IMG/VR virus record: IMGVR_UViG_3300017528_000327
Span: 1-21,393 of that record
Length of the DNA stretch: 21,393 nt
Source of the DNA: a virus
Direction: 5' to 3' (one strand)
The position numbers and the translations under genes are program-made. Positions 20,088 through 21,393 of this stretch are shown one piece after another (the stretch's first letter is position 1; each line of letters begins with the position of its first letter). The notes beneath the pieces were generated by a model. It searched no databases. It saw only the letters and a list, made by a program, of their open reading frames with translations, and was not told the DNA's origin.

Positions 20088-20570
20088 TCAGTGCTTCAGA
20101 TTGGGATCAGGGTTCGAGCTGCCGCTGCGAAGATGCCGCGGCCGAAGATCGCGGACGTTGTCGTCGTCCGGCGGCGGATCGAGCCGCGGTCCGGTCGACG
20201 GCTCGCTGACGTCGTGACCGTTCAGCTCTTCCGGTTCGCCTTCGTCGCCGGACGATCGGTCGGCGAGCAAATCCTCGCCGGGCCACCCCTCATATTTGAA
20301 ATAGGTCATGAGGTGAAAGAGCAACTCGTCGCGTTTTGTTTGCGACATTTTCTTCAGCATCTTCGTCCAGCTGAACGCCTTGGCGTGCAGGTTGTCGTTC
20401 TCAACCGCCTCGCCGATCTTCTCGCGATCGGCGCCGGCGGCTTCCTTGCGCTCTTTCTCGTTCGTTATCATGCGGCGCATCAGGCCGTCATATTTCGACT
20501 TGGTAATCGCCTTCGATGACGTCTGGTCGCTGGTCTCTGTAGTAGCCGCAGTCGTCGGTTTACGTGCCAT
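20088..20570 (-). CDS. Hypothetical protein, first gene of the replication operon (160 aa)
   Basis: Start at 20570, chosen for GAGGAG 9 nt upstream; the longer reading runs through a leader hairpin. The Thr/Ser-rich N-terminus is followed by charged helices (LMRRMITNEKERKEAAGADR, then ENDNLHAKAFSWTKMLKKMS, QTKRDELLFHLMTYFKYEGW). The tail is acidic and Pro/Asp-rich, and disordered. The helical core is of a type common in proteobacterial phage early regions, possibly DNA- or helicase-associated. No family name can be given. Confidence 0.75.
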   Translation of the reverse strand: MARKPTTAATTETSDQTSSKAITKSKYDGLMRRMITNEKERKEAAGADREKIGEAVENDNLHAKAFSWTKMLKKMSQTKRDELLFHLMTYFKYEGWPGEDLLADRSSGDEGEPEELNGHDVSEPSTGPRLDPPPDDDNVRDLRPRHLRSGSSNPDPNLKH

Positions 20571-20598
20571 GTGCGATCGCTCCTCGAGATGGGGGAAA

Positions 20599-20657
20599 AG
20601 AGGCGCGGTCTTGTCGAAACCAACTCTCCCAAATCGTCCCAACCAGACCGCGCCTCT
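20599..20657 (-). terminator. Attenuator-like hairpin in the leader of the replication operon
   Basis: Perfect 13-bp inverted repeat AGAGGCGCGGTCT (20599-20611) with AGACCGCGCCTCT (20645-20657), loop of 33 nt. On the leftward RNA the stem is followed by CTCTTTT-like sequence (minus strand of 20596-20602) and then the GAGGAG ribosome site at 20580-20585. The loop on that strand holds GG/GGG runs that could fold on their own. It may act as an attenuator or a processing stem. Confidence 0.5.
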
Positions 20658-20725
20658 GGACTGCTCGGCGCCGGCGCGCGGGGGGAAAGGGGCGTTAAAA
20701 CGCCGGCGGTCGAACAGCGCCGGCG

Positions 20726-20754
20726 AGTTGAGAGCGTATTCGCAAATTTGTCAA
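20726..20754 (-). promoter_or_regulatory. Candidate leftward promoter nearest the replication operon
   Basis: Minus-strand TTGACA at 20754-20749, a 17-nt spacer, TCAACT at 20731-20726 (weak -10, three of six). A start near 20719 would give a leader that includes the 13-bp hairpin. Confidence 0.35.
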
Positions 20755-20815
20755 ATCGCGTCGGAAGCGCGCCGGCCAGGCGCGCGCTTGCGGACCGGCG
20801 TTACCTACTCTGACT

Positions 20816-20843
20816 AGAAGCGCGCTTCTGACGAAGCGCTTCT
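20816..20843. promoter_or_regulatory. Palindrome cluster, operator-like
   Basis: Perfect 14-bp palindrome AGAAGCGCGCTTCT (20816-20829), then GAC and GAAGCGCTTCT (20833-20843). The half-site GAAGCGC also occurs at 20764-20770. Alternative hairpins GCGCTTC-TGAC-GAAGCGC or a wider 8-bp stem are possible. It lies between the two leftward TTGACA boxes, as expected for a repressor binding site. Confidence 0.45.
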
Positions 20844-20893
20844 ATTGGTTGCGGCCTGTCCGGTTTCTCTGTTGCCGCGCGAGGGGAAGCAAG

Positions 20894-20923
20894 ATCGTTG
20901 TTCGATCGTGGAACGGCTGTCAA
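20894..20923 (-). promoter_or_regulatory. Leftward TTGACA box next to the right array
   Basis: Minus-strand TTGACA at 20923-20918 with a poor -10 (AACGAT with an 18-nt spacer, 20899-20894). Its spacing to the GTRAC array (about 13 nt) parallels the left copy (about 11 nt between 12322 and the array). The pair therefore looks like one promoter-plus-array module used twice. Confidence 0.4.
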
Positions 20924-20936
20924 TAGCGGCGACAGC

Positions 20937-21030
20937 GGTTACAAACCGTAACGAATGGTAACGGTGCGCTACAGATCGGACGACAAGACGCTGGAATTGC
21001 TCACGAACCGGTCCTGTTACCATCTGTTAC
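20937..21030. repeat. Phased GTRAC repeat array, right copy
   Basis: Sites at 20938 (GTTAC), 20948 (GTAAC), 20958 (GTAAC) and 20968 (GCTAC), each exactly 10 bp apart. An inverted pair GTTAC lies at 21016-21020 and 21026-21030. It aligns without gaps to the left array over 39 bp with 28 identical positions by my count. Confidence 0.75.
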
Positions 21031-21079
21031 CGCGCAACATTATTGCCGAGATTTATTTTCAGGTTCGTTGCAGGGCGTG

Positions 21080-21108
21080 TTGCCGGTCTATAACCACGCG
21101 GATATATT
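21080..21108 (+). promoter_or_regulatory. Rightward sigma70-like promoter
   Basis: TTGCCG at 21080-21085, a 17-nt spacer, TATATT at 21103-21108 (four of six and five of six matches). Transcription would start near 21115, about 45 nt before the small membrane-protein gene. Confidence 0.6.
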
Positions 21109-21159
21109 GCCGCTTCGCGTCGGCCGCTCCCGGCTGCCGCTGGAAAGGGGGAACAAGCC

Positions 21160-21276
21160 ATGACTGCCCGTGATTTCGTCGAGATCGCCGGGTTTGCGTC
21201 AATTCCGGTGATCGTCGCGTCTGCCGTCGGTTTCTTTCTGATACTAACCGGCCATCCGATCCCGCTGCCGTTCTAG
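21160..21276 (+). CDS. Tiny single-span membrane protein (38 aa)
   Basis: GGAAAGGGGGAACAAGCC precedes the ATG at 21160. The product is MTARDFVEIAG, then one hydrophobic segment (FASIPVIVASAVGFFLILT), then a short HPIPLPF tail. First gene of the second rightward unit, after the promoter at 21080. It is comparable in size class and position to the membrane protein at 2606. Function unknown. Confidence 0.7.
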   Translation: MTARDFVEIAGFASIPVIVASAVGFFLILTGHPIPLPF

Positions 21277-21288
21277 TCCGTTTCGCTT

Positions 21289-21341
21289 ACGGCCGACCCC
21301 AGGCGGCCGTCTGCGAAGCGATCCGAGAACCGGACGCTTCG
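21289..21341 (+). repeat. Two intercistronic hairpins before the last gene
   Basis: ACGGCCG-ACCCCAGG-CGGCCGT at 21289-21310 (7 bp) and CGAAGCG ... CGCTTCG at 21314-21341 (extended by TCCG/CGGA with one bulged A). Neither is followed by a T-run. Together with the CATCAAGGA leader that follows, this repeats the hairpin-plus-leader design seen at 3191 and 3432. Confidence 0.6.
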
Positions 21342-21365
21342 TCAACCATCAAGGAAGGACAAGCT

Positions 21366-21393
21366 ATGCAGATCGATATCGTCGAACAGCTGC
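21366..21393 (+). CDS. Start of a rightward gene, truncated by the window edge
   Basis: Begins MQIDIVEQL and continues past the window. CCATCAAGGAAGGACAAGCT upstream is the same ribosome-binding leader style as the 3-5 kb island. Nothing can be said about function from nine codons. Confidence 0.6.

Larger units (their letters stand above)
20571..21159. other. 589-bp divergent control region, no convincing gene
   Basis: Separates the leftward replication operon from rightward genes starting at 21160. It contains a 13-bp stem-loop, two TTGACA leftward boxes, a palindrome cluster at 20816-20843, the right GTRAC array, an AT-rich patch (about 21034-21062) and a good rightward promoter at 21080-21108. 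ORFs crossing it have no ribosome sites. It is a candidate early-control region and possibly an origin. Confidence 0.65.

Noticed and set aside
19353-20519. 388-codon plus-strand open frame opposite RusA and its neighbour
   Set aside because: The minus strand encodes clear RusA motifs; the plus translation is Arg/Ala/Val-rich with no domain.
20661-20725. Three CGCCGGCG palindromes in the control region
   Set aside because: GCCGGC-type palindromes are frequent throughout this GC-rich window, so no special meaning is claimed.
20955-21173. 72-codon plus ORF in the control region
   Set aside because: The start codon lies in the repeat array with no ribosome site, and the frame overlaps the well-supported start at 21160.
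1-21393. TET/JBP dioxygenase, integrase, CI-like repressor or tRNA
   Set aside because: I looked for these because of the TAGT gene and phage context, but saw no matching motif in any plausible coding frame.

Overview
The window is a gene-dense, high-GC stretch of a tailed double-stranded DNA phage (Caudoviricetes) or prophage. It carries a headful/packaging gene set (portal, TerL, a TerS-like protein), a primase-helicase, a RusA-type resolvase and dozens of small phage-type ORFs with ATGA/GTGA stop-start overlaps. Base composition and the style of several small proteins suggest a high-GC proteobacterial host, perhaps an alphaproteobacterium; this is inference, since no host gene, tRNA or integrase is visible. 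Lifestyle cannot be decided from this window.

Layout. (1) 1-2559, leftward: TerS-like, TerL and the start of the portal gene. (2) 2606-5196, rightward island of six small or unknown genes. It has a duplicated sigma70-like promoter, near-identical ATCAAGGAGA leaders, hairpin-containing intergenic cassettes and two strong terminators. (3) 5253-7830, leftward DNA-modification operon: a ParB/FkbM-methyltransferase fusion, a TET-associated-type glycosyltransferase (TAGT) and a small acidic protein. It is preceded by an unusual leader with competing stems and by a promoter flanked by three GTGGACTA sites. (4) 8022-12190, leftward operon of about a dozen small unknown proteins. (5) 12191-12486, control region with a 10-bp-phased GTRAC array. 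(6) 12487-20570, leftward replication/recombination operon: RusA-like resolvase, TOPRIM primase-helicase with a zinc-less N-terminal domain, a possible PD-(D/E)XK nuclease, small zinc-ribbon proteins and an RMF-like protein. (7) 20571-21159, a 589-bp divergent control region with a second copy of the GTRAC array, palindromes and a possible attenuator. (8) 21160-21393, start of a second rightward unit using the same leader style as island 2.

How it fits together. The two leftward operons 4 and 6 each have a TTGACA box immediately downstream of a homologous four-unit 10-bp repeat array, with an inverted pair about 55 bp further upstream. This suggests one regulator or replication initiator acts at both. 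The ParB-FkbM plus TAGT pair suggests that virion DNA carries glycosylated, possibly further modified, bases, presumably as protection from host restriction. A TET/JBP hydroxylase or other base-modifying partner is not in this window and would be expected elsewhere in the genome. All functional assignments come from motif reading, not database searches.
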